NCBI RefSeq assembly: GCF_016107555.1 | Contig: NZ_JABASU010000005.1 | Span: 91,257-155,256, forward strand | Source: Psychrobacter celer | GTDB lineage: Bacteria; Pseudomonadota; Gammaproteobacteria; Pseudomonadales; Moraxellaceae | Length of the DNA stretch: 64,000 nt | Direction of reading: 5' to 3' | Part shown: positions 27,467 to 37,248 of the stretch, in pieces | Layout of the letters: each line of letters opens with the position of its first letter | Numbering within the stretch: position 1 is the stretch's first letter | Made by a program: the position numbers and the translations under genes | Notes under the pieces: generated by a model | Told to the model about the DNA's origin: nothing | Seen by the model: the letters and a program-made list of their open reading frames with translations, nothing else | Database searches by the model: none

Positions 27467-29146
27467 ATGATCACAACGCCAGATGCGTCTGTAAGTCAAA
27501 GCGATATCGTCGATGGTGATATGAGTGACGGGCATTCAGCAGTCAGTCAAGACCACACTTTGCGTAAGCGCATTCTTTCAAAATCAGTCTTAGGACTGAT
27601 TTCGTTGTTTATGCTGGTGCCAATTTTGATCGTACTGTTGTCTTGGACGCAGCCTGTCGCTGATATTTGGACACACATGCGTGAGTATGTGCTGCCACAA
27701 GTGCTCAAAAACACCGCTATTTTATTGATGATGGTCACCGTTATTTCTGGGACAGTCGGTACTGCCTTGGCGTGGGTGACCAGTATGTACCGCTTTCCTG
27801 GCCAGCGGTTTTTTTCGTGGGCGTTGATGTTGCCGCTGGCGATACCTGCCTATGTTTTGGCGTTTGTGACCGTCGGTATTGTGGATTTTAGTGGGCCGTT
27901 ACAGACCGCCTTACGTGATTTGGGCATAAGTATGGCGATTCCGTCCGTGCGAAATGTCTGGGGCGCAGGGCTGGTGTTGTCGCTGGCGTTTTATCCTTAT
28001 GTATATCTGCTGGCGCGTCAAGCGTTTTTATCTCAAGGTCGGCGGGCGATTGAAGCTGGTCAAATGCTGGGGCTGAGCCGTCGACGGGTGTTTTTTCGTT
28101 TGGCCTTGCCGCAAGCCTTGCCGTGGATTATCGGCGGTTTACTGTTGGCCAGTATGGAGACCTTGGCGGACTTTGGCGCGGTGTCGGTGTTTAATGTCGA
28201 TACCTTTACCACTGCGATCTACAAGGCGTGGTTTGGGTTTTTTAGCTTGACCACGGCCGCGCAGCTTGCCGCGTTATTGATCGGTGTGGTCTTTGTCGTG
28301 GTGTTGTTTGAGCAGTATTGGCAGGCCAAGCGCGGCACTGCTGTCACCCAAGGCAGCAGTCATCGTTTTGAGGCGAGCAAACCTGCTAAGTGGGGTATGG
28401 CGCTGCTGTGCACGCTAGTGTTTGCGCTGGCTTTTTTGATACCGTTTTTGCAGCTTATCTACTGGACGGCGGCCAATTTTCGTCAAGACTTCGATGCTCG
28501 TTATATCGATTTTGTCACCAATAGCCTGATGATTGCGAGTATGACCACGATATTTATTGCTTTTTTGGCGATTGTCATCGCGTGGATCAAGCGTCAGTAC
28601 CCTGACAAAACAACCAAGCTGATGACGACCTTGGCAAACCTAGGCTATGTGGTACCAGGTACGGTGCTGGCGGTGGGGATATTTATTCCCATTGCATGGC
28701 TTGACAATCAGATGATTGCCTTTGGTATCACCTCGCAGCAGATATTATCAGGCAGCGTCATTGTGATGCTGCTGGCTCTATCGACGCGCTTTATGACGGT
28801 GAGTTTTCAGCCTGTCGATCGCCAGTTGCAGCGCCTGACGGTCAATCAAGAAGCGGCGGCCAAACTGCTCAGTGACAGTGCTTATCAGCGCTGGCGACAG
28901 GTCATGCTGCCGGTATTAAGCCCCGGGGTTTTGACAGCGTTGCTCATGGGTTTTGTTGAGGTAATGAAAGAGATGCCCATTACTTTGATGACGCGGCGGC
29001 AAGGCTGGGATACGCTGGCGGTGCGGGTGTTTGAGATGACAAGCGAGGGCATGTGGGGGCGAGCTGCGCTGCCAAGTCTCTTAATCGTGCTGGTTGGGCT
29101 GCTACCAGTATGGATATTGCTACGCCAAAGTGACAAACAAGGCTAA
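27467..29146 (+). CDS. fbpB: Iron(III) ABC importer, two-domain permease
   Basis: 559 residues with about twelve membrane segments in two homologous halves, the layout of FbpB/SfuB permeases. First half: LGLISLFMLVPILIVLLSW, an EAA loop EAGQMLGLSRRRVFFRLALPQALPW, and ADFGAVSVFNVDTFTTAIY. Second half: MALLCTLVFALAFLIPF, AIVIAWIKRQYPD, and a second EAA loop EAAAKLLSDSAYQRWRQVMLPVLSPG followed by FVEVMKEMPITLMTR. Each loop docks with one ATPase subunit. The N-terminus is about 40 residues of cytoplasmic sequence. fbpC follows after 172 bp. Confidence 0.94.
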   Translation: MITTPDASVSQSDIVDGDMSDGHSAVSQDHTLRKRILSKSVLGLISLFMLVPILIVLLSWTQPVADIWTHMREYVLPQVLKNTAILLMMVTVISGTVGTALAWVTSMYRFPGQRFFSWALMLPLAIPAYVLAFVTVGIVDFSGPLQTALRDLGISMAIPSVRNVWGAGLVLSLAFYPYVYLLARQAFLSQGRRAIEAGQMLGLSRRRVFFRLALPQALPWIIGGLLLASMETLADFGAVSVFNVDTFTTAIYKAWFGFFSLTTAAQLAALLIGVVFVVVLFEQYWQAKRGTAVTQGSSHRFEASKPAKWGMALLCTLVFALAFLIPFLQLIYWTAANFRQDFDARYIDFVTNSLMIASMTTIFIAFLAIVIAWIKRQYPDKTTKLMTTLANLGYVVPGTVLAVGIFIPIAWLDNQMIAFGITSQQILSGSVIVMLLALSTRFMTVSFQPVDRQLQRLTVNQEAAAKLLSDSAYQRWRQVMLPVLSPGVLTALLMGFVEVMKEMPITLMTRRQGWDTLAVRVFEMTSEGMWGRAALPSLLIVLVGLLPVWILLRQSDKQG

Positions 29147-29318
29147 CAGCAGTTTTAGACAGTATGACTTATGCACTTTATCAGCATGCGGTCTATGACT
29201 TGTGTGGCCTGAGTCCTTTAAACCTGCTACAGTACGATTTTAGTCGTTTTTAGCACCCATCTGTATGTGCGCGCAGCATGCTCAAGGTTTTATTTTTTAT
29301 CGCTAACTGGTACCTTTT

Positions 29319-30731
29319 ATGTACACTGATTCAACCCATGATCCATCAGAATCTAAATCTATCCATACCAGCAGTCTAAAGGCCAAGGCTATACAAGCCA
29401 AGACGCGTCTTGAGCACCGAAAAAACGCCTCAGTTATCAAAGCCCATAATCTGGCGCATGCGGCTGTCGAGCGAGATGCATCAAAACCCGATGAGGCACC
29501 GCAAAAGATAGACACCCGCCAAGACCATAAAGTTAAAAACACAAATTCCCAAAAAAACCAAGTAGATAGCGCAGTGTCGCCGTATTTTAGTGTCCAAGAT
29601 CTCATCGTAGGTTATGACGATACGATCGTCGTCGATGGTCTGTCGTTGACGTTACAGCAGGGCGAGATTGGGTGTTTTTTGGGGTATAGTGGCTGTGGCA
29701 AAACCACGGCCTTACGTGCCATTGCAGGACTAGAGCAAAGCCGCGGTGGTAGTATTTATCTGAGCAATCAACGCCTGACAGATAAGCGCGCGCGCAAGTC
29801 GTTTGCCGTTGCGCCAGCCAAGCGCGGCATGGGTATGGTGTTTCAGGACTATGCGTTGTTTGGTCACCTAAGTGTGGCAAAAAACATCGCGTTTGGCCTG
29901 AACAAATGGTCTACCGCCGACAAAAAAGCCCGCGTGGCTGAGATGCTAAGTTTGGTTGACTTGACTGAGCACGCGGACAAACGCCCAAATGAGCTATCAG
30001 GCGGTCAGCAGCAGCGTGTGGCGCTTGCAAGAGCGCTGGCACCAAAACCTAAGCTGTTGCTGCTTGATGAGCCGTTCTCTAATTTAGACGTGGTACTGCG
30101 TGAGTCGCTGGCGATGAGTGTACGTGATATTCTCAAACGCACCAATACCACTGCGATACTGGTCACGCATGATCAAAACGAAGCGTTTGCTATTGCTGAT
30201 AAAGTTGGGGTGATGCATCAAGGTAAGCTGGTACAGTGGGCGACGCCAAGTGAGCTATATCATGAGCCAGTAAGTCCGTTTGTTGCTGAGTTTGTCGGTG
30301 AAGGCGCGATGATAGATGGCATCATCAAAGAAGGGCACGTCGAGACAGCGCTAGGTGATATCTATCGCCGTATGGAAGTCTACGACGAAGCCGGCTATCC
30401 GCAGTACTGTGAGTATGATTATCCAAATGGCACACCGATCAAGGTGCTGGTGCGCCCTGATGACATCATTCATGACGATGACAGTACGCAGACAGCATTG
30501 GTGGTTGGCCGCGTGTTTCGCGGTGCAAACTATCTATACCGTTTGCAGTTGGATGATGGTCAGACGGTATTGTCTTTGGTCGCCAGTCACCACAATCATG
30601 AGATAGGCTCACACATCGGTATTTTGCCCATACTCGAGCATGTGGTTGTCTTCGATGAAACGGACGTCAATGCCACCACATGGTCAGAGTACGATGGCGT
30701 AGAGCGGTTTGCAGATATTCGCCAAGACTGA
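29319..30731 (+). CDS. fbpC: Iron(III) ABC importer ATPase with N-terminal extension
   Basis: Powers the FbpB channel. 470 residues against about 350 usual for the family. The ATPase core starts at about residue 88 (YFSVQDLIVGYDDTIVVDGL). It has Walker A GYSGCGKTTALRA, Q-loop MVFQDYALFGHLSV, signature ELSGGQQQRVALARAL, Walker B LLLLDEPFSNLD and switch His in LVTHDQNEA. A regulatory TOBE-type region follows (IKVLVRPDDIIHDD... VVGRVFRGANYLYRLQLDDGQ). The first 87 residues are a basic, Ala/Lys/Ser-rich stretch with no fold I recognise and no internal Met. A GTG at 29574 would give a normal-length protein, but neither start has a good ribosome-binding site. In ModC-less genomes such ATPases are candidates for sharing, though this is speculation. 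Confidence 0.9.
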   Translation: MYTDSTHDPSESKSIHTSSLKAKAIQAKTRLEHRKNASVIKAHNLAHAAVERDASKPDEAPQKIDTRQDHKVKNTNSQKNQVDSAVSPYFSVQDLIVGYDDTIVVDGLSLTLQQGEIGCFLGYSGCGKTTALRAIAGLEQSRGGSIYLSNQRLTDKRARKSFAVAPAKRGMGMVFQDYALFGHLSVAKNIAFGLNKWSTADKKARVAEMLSLVDLTEHADKRPNELSGGQQQRVALARALAPKPKLLLLDEPFSNLDVVLRESLAMSVRDILKRTNTTAILVTHDQNEAFAIADKVGVMHQGKLVQWATPSELYHEPVSPFVAEFVGEGAMIDGIIKEGHVETALGDIYRRMEVYDEAGYPQYCEYDYPNGTPIKVLVRPDDIIHDDDSTQTALVVGRVFRGANYLYRLQLDDGQTVLSLVASHHNHEIGSHIGILPILEHVVVFDETDVNATTWSEYDGVERFADIRQD

Positions 30732-30748
30732 GCAAGCGAGCAGGCAGG

Positions 30749-31687
30749 TTAGGCTTGCCGTGTTGCCAGTATATGCAGGTAGCGTCCCAGCCATTTGTAG
30801 GGCTCGTGCTGTGAATAGCGTAGCTCCATACGTATTACCGCCTCGGGGTCAGTGTGTCCGCCACGTTTGAGCGGGGCATAGTCATGAAACACGCGTAGAC
30901 CACTGCTGCGTATGACGTGATAACGATGCGCGGCGAGCCAAGTCTCGACCTCTTCTTTTGCGACTGGATGATTGGGCGTTAGGCTCTTGACGTTGTCTGC
31001 TTTATAGTCGCTATTGTCGAGTAAATTAAAATTTCCCATGATTAAATTACGATAATCAAAGCTCGCTGGGTTATAAAAACACAGTGACAGCGCGCCTTTG
31101 GGCATCAAATACTGATCAAAAAAGTCCATCACGGCAGCGGGCTCTGCCAACCATTCAAGCAGCGCATGACATAGTATTAAATCAAACTTTTCTGCATCTA
31201 ACTTTTCTGTGCTTAGCTTTGCTGGTAGCTCCTGATAAGGGCAGACATGCCAAGTGATATCAAGAGGCGTGTCTGTCTGCGCTGCATGAGCCTGTGCTTT
31301 GGCAAGCATGTTGGCGGAGATGTCATTGATTACCACAGTATGCCCTTGGGCGGCCAGCTCGATGGCGATTTGTGCCAGACCTGCACCCACATCTAGTATA
31401 CGCAGCGGCCGGCCAAGGCGCTGGTGCATCTGGGCGCTGTACTCAAAAATATCACGGCGTAGTACCGCCAGCCTAATCTCACCCTTTAATCCGCCGTAGA
31501 CTTTTTTTTCAAAATGATCGGCGATGGCATCAAAGCTGCGATCTGTGCGCTCGCTGCGGCTTTGAGCGGCTGTTGCTGGTTGGGCGGTGGCTTTAGTGGT
31601 GAACTTAGTGGTGGTCTTGGTTTTTACTTTGGAAGATGCGTGCATGTCGCTGAGACTGAGGTCGTTGTCGTTTGCCATATTTGTCAT
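30749..31687 (-). CDS. cmoM: tRNA cmo5U methyltransferase CmoM-like
   Basis: 312 residues. After about 50 Thr/Ala/Lys-rich residues comes a Rossmann methyltransferase very like E. coli CmoM (SmtA), which makes the methyl ester of 5-carboxymethoxyuridine at tRNA position 34. Seen: SFDAIADHFEKKVYGGLKGE, LRILDVGAGLAQIAIELA (SAM motif I), VINDISANML, LILCHALLEWLAEPAAV, GALSLCFYNPASFDYRNLI with MGNF, GLRVFHDYAP, and the end region LRYSQHEPYKWLGRYLHILA. The last blocks are specific to CmoM. The start is either 31687 or the ATG nine bases in (31678). Convergent with fbpC, 17 bp apart. Confidence 0.88.
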   Translation of the reverse strand: MTNMANDNDLSLSDMHASSKVKTKTTTKFTTKATAQPATAAQSRSERTDRSFDAIADHFEKKVYGGLKGEIRLAVLRRDIFEYSAQMHQRLGRPLRILDVGAGLAQIAIELAAQGHTVVINDISANMLAKAQAHAAQTDTPLDITWHVCPYQELPAKLSTEKLDAEKFDLILCHALLEWLAEPAAVMDFFDQYLMPKGALSLCFYNPASFDYRNLIMGNFNLLDNSDYKADNVKSLTPNHPVAKEEVETWLAAHRYHVIRSSGLRVFHDYAPLKRGGHTDPEAVIRMELRYSQHEPYKWLGRYLHILATRQA

Positions 31688-31943
31688 ATTGTTATCGGTA
31701 AAAGGTGATTGTGGGCGTTGAGTGTGCTTAAGCGCTTGGTATCATCGGCTACGGGATGAAAGGCTAAGCAGGCTTGTCGATACTCAACGCGGGTATGGCT
31801 GGTGTTTGTGATGTTCTGCCGCGCCTGTTTTCTGGTAGCTTTTCGGTAGTATTTGCGGTATAAATGTATCATTACTTGCCAAGGACGTACGGCGCTTTTT
31901 TTTCACAATTTTTCACCGCTTTTGACTGCTAAGGATAGCCATT

Positions 31944-33605
31944 ATGATCACTTCCCACTCACGGCGCGGCCGCGCAGCGACTCACAAACCGATAGCAATG
32001 CGCAGTGTCTTATCAGTCGCCATCGCCAGTAGTGTATGGCTGGTCGGCTGTGGCGATGACAATGACTTTGACAATGATGTCGATATCGTCTCATCAGCCA
32101 CTGCTGAATTTGTCAACTCCTTTAGCGCCTCTCAAGTAGACAGCAGCTTTGGGCTGGGTAGTACCGCAACGCCCGCAGCCAAATGCGGCGTCACGATAGA
32201 AAAAGTCAGCTATGATACCAAGGGTGCTGCAGACGAAGATACCAATGCTACCGCAGCTTTGATGCTGCCAACGGGCGATGCTCCTGAATGCCAAGGCGCG
32301 CGACCGCTGCTATTATATGCCCATGGTACGACCACCGACAAGTCTTATGACTTTGCGCAAGTGGGTAATATCCAAAATCCTGCGGTAAGCGAAGCCAACT
32401 TAATCGCTGCTAATTTTGCCGCACAAGGCTATATCGTGGTCGCCCCCAATTATGCAGGCTATGATGACTCCACGCTTGATTACCATCCTTACCTTGTGGC
32501 TCAGCAGCAGTCGACAGACATGGTCGATGCCCTAGACAGCGCGCGCGATATCATGGCACGGCAAAAGCGTGCCAATGCGGTCAATTACCGTGATATTGTG
32601 GATTCAGGCAAGCTATTTATCGCTGGCTACTCGCAAGGCGGCTATGTCACGATGGCAACGGCCAGATTGCTACAATCCCAAGAAAAACCAGTGACAGCCA
32701 TCGCGCCATCTTCGGGGCCCTATGCGCTCGCAGCGTTTGGTGATGAGATATTTAGAGGTAACGTCAATATCGGTGCCTCAAGGTTTGCGCCATTACTTGG
32801 CAGTGGCCTACAAGAAAAATATGGCAATATTTATAATAAAAAATCAGACATATTCCTAGATAAATATGCGGATGCACAGCTGCCAAATGCGTTGTCGTTT
32901 GGTCAGCTAGTGGAGATGGGCAAGTTGCCTAATAATGCGCTGTTTCAAAAAAATCCTAGTGACCCTAGGCTGGCAGGGCTAGAGCAAGGCAAACTGTTTT
33001 CTATCTTGGGTGGTTATGATGAAAATGACTATCTGATTAAGACAGATTTTCGTGCCGCCTATGTCGCTGATACCGACAAAAATCCTGATGGGCTGTGGGC
33101 AGAGAACGGCGATGGTCTACCAGCAGCCGTGCCTGAAAACACTTTACGTAAGGCATTAAAAGACAATGACTTACGCGGTTATGTGCCGACCATGCCGACA
33201 CTGCTTTGCGGCGGCAACCAAGACCCGACGGTTTATTTTGATACCAATACCGGCTCGATGGTCACGCTACTGCAAGCAGCGGCAAAAAAATCAGCCAAAA
33301 CCCTCAATGTCACCGTGCTCGATGTCGATATCGACAATGCTGACGAGCGTCCAGATCAGCAGACCTTGAGCTTGATTGGGCAAGCTGCCATGAATACTTG
33401 GGATGCAGAGGCGGTCAGAGTCCGCGTACAGACCCGCTTTAGTCAGAGCGTAGAAAAGGTAAAAGCTGACGCTGAGGCGCAAGGCAATATACCGCTCCTA
33501 GCATTTTATACCAACTATCATGGTGGTCTGGTCAGTCCAGCCTGTACTGAGGCCACGCGTGCATTTTTTGATCAAAACTTTAAGCCGGTAGTCAATCCAA
33601 CATAA
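31944..33605 (+). CDS. Lipoprotein alpha/beta hydrolase (esterase or lipase-like)
   Basis: 553 residues. The N-terminus is a basic stretch followed by SVLSVAIASSVWLVGC, a lipobox with Cys36, then an Asp-rich linker (GDDNDFDNDVDIV). The hydrolase domain shows LLLYAHGTTTD (oxyanion region), VVAPNYAGYDDS, and LFIAGYSQGGYVTMATARLL, where GYSQG is the nucleophile elbow. A later Asp is probably in TLLCGGNQDPTVYF, and the His in FYTNYHGGLVSPACTE. So a full catalytic triad can be proposed. It belongs to the secreted lipase/esterase group seen in Moraxellaceae; the substrate is not known. A single gene; the start at 31944 has AGGATAG eight bases upstream. Confidence 0.85.
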   Translation: MITSHSRRGRAATHKPIAMRSVLSVAIASSVWLVGCGDDNDFDNDVDIVSSATAEFVNSFSASQVDSSFGLGSTATPAAKCGVTIEKVSYDTKGAADEDTNATAALMLPTGDAPECQGARPLLLYAHGTTTDKSYDFAQVGNIQNPAVSEANLIAANFAAQGYIVVAPNYAGYDDSTLDYHPYLVAQQQSTDMVDALDSARDIMARQKRANAVNYRDIVDSGKLFIAGYSQGGYVTMATARLLQSQEKPVTAIAPSSGPYALAAFGDEIFRGNVNIGASRFAPLLGSGLQEKYGNIYNKKSDIFLDKYADAQLPNALSFGQLVEMGKLPNNALFQKNPSDPRLAGLEQGKLFSILGGYDENDYLIKTDFRAAYVADTDKNPDGLWAENGDGLPAAVPENTLRKALKDNDLRGYVPTMPTLLCGGNQDPTVYFDTNTGSMVTLLQAAAKKSAKTLNVTVLDVDIDNADERPDQQTLSLIGQAAMNTWDAEAVRVRVQTRFSQSVEKVKADAEAQGNIPLLAFYTNYHGGLVSPACTEATRAFFDQNFKPVVNPT

Positions 33606-33761
33606 CATCGGCAGCCTTTAGGTCATGTACTACGGCTGCTATTTCGCAATAGGTTAACGATACTCAAACGGATAAATCATCTGACAATCCACCAAACTGT
33701 GTCCATGAGATTGGGCGCAGTTTTTTATGCCGCTTAACGAGACGTCAATAAGAGAAACCCT

Positions 33762-33941
33762 ATGAAATCTATCTTGTTATCACTACTGGCTTGCGTCATT
33801 ATCACTACGCCCATCAGCCAAGCACAAGCTCGAAACACACCTTGTTCAGGGAAAATGGGCGGGGTGTCGCACTGCTCAAAAGATGGCAAATTTGTTTGTC
33901 ATAACGGCAAGATTAGTCAGTCTAAAAAGATCTGCCGCTGA
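33762..33941 (+). CDS. Small secreted cysteine-rich protein, YdcA-like
   Basis: 59 codons. A signal peptide (SILLSLLACVIITTPISQAQA) is followed by a 36-residue mature part with four Cys: PCSG-K-x-GG-V-SHC, then DGKFVCHNGKIS and SKKIC. The pattern C-S-G-x-x-GG-x-SHC...GKFVC-x-x-G-x-IS-x-SKK-x-C is close to what I recall for E. coli YdcA, a small exported protein of unknown function. GAGAAACCC precedes the ATG. It lies alone between the hydrolase gene and gyrA. Four cysteines suggest two disulfides in the periplasm. Coding is supported by the intact signal peptide and the family-like spacing. Confidence 0.8.
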   Translation: MKSILLSLLACVIITTPISQAQARNTPCSGKMGGVSHCSKDGKFVCHNGKISQSKKICR

Positions 33942-34040
33942 CACACAAAAAATAGAGAAAAAAAGTCAAAAAAACGACCGCTAATCTCCTGATTCGCTTG
34001 GTTTTAATCCTGTGCAAATGCCCCTAATACGGCAAATTTG

Positions 34041-34049
34041 TGCTAAAAT
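34041..34049 (+). promoter_or_regulatory. Possible extended -10 promoter for gyrA
   Basis: TGCTAAAAT is an extended -10 element (TG-n-TAAAAT) about 195 bp before the gyrA start. There is no matching -35 hexamer, which extended -10 promoters tolerate. Confidence 0.4.
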
Positions 34050-34151
34050 AGCTTCTTTTATAAAACGTTACTTTTAACAAAAACCGTATCACTATTTTCT
34101 TGTTGTTTTGTGCGCTGAGTGAGGGTTTTTTGGAGTCTATATTTCAATGAT

Positions 34152-34180
34152 AGCTGCATTTTTTGGCAGCTGTATTTTTG
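34152..34180 (+). promoter_or_regulatory. Hairpin in the gyrA leader
   Basis: AGCTGC (34152-34157) and GCAGCT (34166-34171) pair across an 8-base T-rich loop, followed by GTATTTTTG. It resembles a weak terminator placed between the candidate promoter and the gene. Confidence 0.4.
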
Positions 34181-34244
34181 TATGACCCAAAGACATCTCA
34201 AGCAATGTTGACAGCATCAGAAAAAAGTGAGTGAAGGAGTGTAT

Positions 34245-37037
34245 ATGAGCGAATCGGTCAGTCCTATTGGCATCGTAGATGAACTAAAGCAGTCGTATTT
34301 GGATTATGCGATGAGCGTGATCGTCTCACGTGCGCTGCCTGATGTGCGTGATGGGTTCAAGCCTGTACACCGCCGTGTGATGTATGCCATGCACGTGCTA
34401 TCAAACGATTATAACAAACCCTACAAAAAATCAGCACGTGTGGTCGGTGACGTCATCGGTAAATATCACCCACATGGTGATAGTGCGGTTTATGATGCTA
34501 TCGTGCGTATGGCGCAGGATTTTAGTCTGCGTTATCCGATGGTCGATGGCCAAGGTAACTTTGGCTCAATCGATGATGATCCACCGGCCGCCATGCGTTA
34601 TACCGAAGTTCGTATGACCAAGCTTACGCACCAGATGCTTGCTGATTTGGATAAAGACACGGTCGATTGGGAAGACAACTACGATGGCTCTGAGCGCATG
34701 CCAAGCGTGATGCCAGCGCGTATTCCCAACCTACTGGTCAACGGCGCAACAGGTATCGCCGTTGGCATGGCGACCAATATGGCGCCACATAACTTGACAG
34801 AAGTCATCAATGCTTGTCTGGCCTATGCTGCAAATCCGCAAGTTTCAGCGGAAGAGCTGATGTCGCATATCTCAGGCCCCGATTTCCCAACGGGCGGTAT
34901 TATTTATGGCCGCGCGGGTATTTTAGATGCCTATCGTACCGGTAAAGGCCGCTTGCATATTCGTGGGCGCTATCATATCGAGCCGATGAGTGACACAGGT
35001 GTCAACCGTGATCGCGAGCGTATTGTCTTTACCGAAGTGCCGTATCAGGCCAACAAAGCCAAGCTGATTGAGCGTATCGCTGAGCTGGTACGAGACAAAA
35101 AAATCGAGGGCATCACCGAGATTCGCGATGAGTCTGATAAAGAAGGGATGCGTATCGCCATTGACTTGCGCCGCGGCGAGACGGCTGAAGTCATTGTCAA
35201 TAATTTGTTTTTGCAAACGCCGCTAGAGTCGAGCTTTAGTATCAATATGGTGGCGCTGGATAATGGTCAGCCAAAACTGCTGACTTTGCGCCAGCTGATC
35301 GCCGCCTTTGTTCGTCACCGTCAAGAAGTGGTGACGCGTCGTACGATTTTTGAGCTAAACAAAGCGCGCGTCCGTGGTCATTTGCTCGAAGGTTTGACCG
35401 TTGCGCTCGCCAATATCGACGATATCATCGCCACTATCAAAGCCTCGGCCAACCGCGGCTTGGCACGCGAGAGCTTATTAAATAATACATGGGGCTCCGG
35501 TAGTGTCGTGGCGATGCTAACAGCGGCTGGTAGCCAGTCTGTGCGTCCTGAATTTATCGAAGGCGAGGACCCAAAAGCGCCGTTTGGTTTGATCGAAGGT
35601 GAGGAGCGCTATCGCTTATCACTTGAGCAGGTCAATGCGATTTTAGACATGCAGCTGCACCGTTTGACGGGACTTGAGCAAGACAAGTTGACCGAAGAGT
35701 ATCAAGATTTGCTGCGTGAAATCGCTCATTTGGAGTCGATTCTTGGTGATTTTGATAAGCTGATGAGTATCATCTCTAATGAGCTTATCGAGATTCGTGA
35801 TAACTTTGGTGATGAGCGCCGTACCGATATTATCGACTCGCGTATGGACTTTAACCGTGAAGACCTCATCCCTGAGCAGACTGTCGTGATGACTGTCTCG
35901 CGCACCGGCTACGCCAAGACTCAGCCTATCGATGATTATGTGGCGCAAAAACGCGGCGGCAAAGGCAAGTCGGCAACTGCTATGAAAGAAGACGATGTGA
36001 TAGATCACTTGGTAGTGACCTCGACGCATGCGACCGTGCTGTGCTTTACGGACAGCGGCCGCGTCTTTAGCCTACGTGGGTTTGAGGTGCCGATTGCCAG
36101 CCGAGGCTCACGAGGTCGTCCATTGGTCAACCTCATCAGTTTGGATGCTGACGAAACTGTCACCACCATTTTGCCTATTCCAAAAATCGTCGAAGAGCTA
36201 TCTGGCAATGCTGTGAGTGATGGCGATGATGATAGCTCAGAGAATAGCAATGAGGCCGAGCCGCCGTTTGTTTTCTTTGCCACTGCCAATGGTACGGTGA
36301 AGCGCGTAGAGCTTAAGCAGTTTGCCAATATCCGCTCAAATGGCCTGATTGCCATTGGTCTAGAAGACGGTGACAAACTGGTGAGCGCCCGTATCACCAA
36401 CGGTAGCCAAGAGGTGATGCTATTTGCATCGAGTGGTAAAGCCATTCGTTTTGATGAAAACGATGCCCGCGCCATGGGCCGTACTGCCAAAGGTGTACGC
36501 GGTATGCGTTTGGCTGATGATGAATTTATCAAATCACTAGTCGTTATCGAAGATGATGTACGCGAAATCCTTATCGCTTGTGAAAACGGCTTTGGTAAGC
36601 GTACCTTTATCGACGAGTTTAATACGCAAAACCGCGGTGGCGGCGGTGTGATAGCCATCAAAACCAGCGCACGTAATGGCGCACTGGTGCGAGCGACCAA
36701 GGTTGACCCTACAGACGATATCATTCTAATTTCGGACAAAGGCACGCTCGTGCGCACGCCTGTTGAGCATGTGGCCAGCTCTGGTCGTAACACCCAAGGC
36801 GTCACCTTGATTCGCCTATCAAAAGAAGAAAAGCTGGTGGCGATGGCGCGGGTCGAGCACGAAGAGAGCGACGATGAACTGGTCGATGCCATGCGTGAAG
36901 ATGGCACCTTTGAGGTAGCAGGCCAAGCGCAAATCGATATCGATGCGGCGACCGACGTTCACGATGTGATCGACATTGCCAATGATCCTGTGTTAGATAA
37001 GACAAATACTGAGGGTGACAATACCGACGATAAATAA
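34245..37037 (+). CDS. gyrA: DNA gyrase subunit A
   Basis: Breakage-reunion subunit of gyrase. 930 residues from the ATG at 34245, which has GAAGGAG seven bases upstream; the frame extends to a GTG at 34227 but that is not needed. The catalytic tyrosine is Tyr119 in [10 protein letters not shown]. The quinolone region reads [17 protein letters not shown], with Ser80 and Asp84 at the positions of E. coli Ser83 and Asp87, i.e. the unmutated state. The GyrA box is QKRGGKG. C-terminal beta-pinwheel repeats follow, interrupted by an acidic Asp/Ser/Asn/Glu-rich insert at about residues 655-675 ([16 protein letters not shown]), which I recall as usual in this family of bacteria. The C-terminal tail is acidic. 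A terminator follows 50 bp after the stop. Confidence 0.98.
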   Translation: MSESVSPIGIVDELKQSYLDYAMSVIVSRALPDVRDGFKPVHRRVMYAMHVLSNDYNKPYKKSARVVGDVIGKYHPHGDSAVYDAIVRMAQDFSLRYPMVDGQGNFGSIDDDPPAAMRYTEVRMTKLTHQMLADLDKDTVDWEDNYDGSERMPSVMPARIPNLLVNGATGIAVGMATNMAPHNLTEVINACLAYAANPQVSAEELMSHISGPDFPTGGIIYGRAGILDAYRTGKGRLHIRGRYHIEPMSDTGVNRDRERIVFTEVPYQANKAKLIERIAELVRDKKIEGITEIRDESDKEGMRIAIDLRRGETAEVIVNNLFLQTPLESSFSINMVALDNGQPKLLTLRQLIAAFVRHRQEVVTRRTIFELNKARVRGHLLEGLTVALANIDDIIATIKASANRGLARESLLNNTWGSGSVVAMLTAAGSQSVRPEFIEGEDPKAPFGLIEGEERYRLSLEQVNAILDMQLHRLTGLEQDKLTEEYQDLLREIAHLESILGDFDKLMSIISNELIEIRDNFGDERRTDIIDSRMDFNREDLIPEQTVVMTVSRTGYAKTQPIDDYVAQKRGGKGKSATAMKEDDVIDHLVVTSTHATVLCFTDSGRVFSLRGFEVPIASRGSRGRPLVNLISLDADETVTTILPIPKIVEELSGNAVSDGDDDSSENSNEAEPPFVFFATANGTVKRVELKQFANIRSNGLIAIGLEDGDKLVSARITNGSQEVMLFASSGKAIRFDENDARAMGRTAKGVRGMRLADDEFIKSLVVIEDDVREILIACENGFGKRTFIDEFNTQNRGGGGVIAIKTSARNGALVRATKVDPTDDIILISDKGTLVRTPVEHVASSGRNTQGVTLIRLSKEEKLVAMARVEHEESDDELVDAMREDGTFEVAGQAQIDIDAATDVHDVIDIANDPVLDKTNTEGDNTDDK

Positions 37038-37084
37038 CGGTTTCAGTAGTTCGCTTTTGCTCTAGTTTGGCATTCTTGCTCTAG

Positions 37085-37121
37085 AAAAAGCCTCTGACGT
37101 TATCGTTGGAGGCTTTTTTTT
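37085..37121 (+). terminator. Terminator downstream of gyrA
   Basis: AAAAAGCCTC and GAGGCTTTTTTTT form a strong stem around TGACGTTATCGTTG. A similar GCCTC...GAGGC hairpin lies in front of the second permease gene at 38711-38752. Confidence 0.9.
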
Positions 37122-37248
37122 GGATGTCATTTATCGCTTATAGGATGTTGTCTTTGATAATCCTTTTTATCTTTTATTACCACTGTTTATGCTGATCTTT
37201 GAATGATACTTACTTATACCTAAAAAGTGCTAAATTGAGGCTGTTGTT

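Noticed and set aside
36005..36907. 300-codon minus-strand frame opposite gyrA
   Set aside because: Antisense to the conserved C-terminal half of gyrA; its Ser/Arg/Thr-rich composition is typical of reverse-complement reading.
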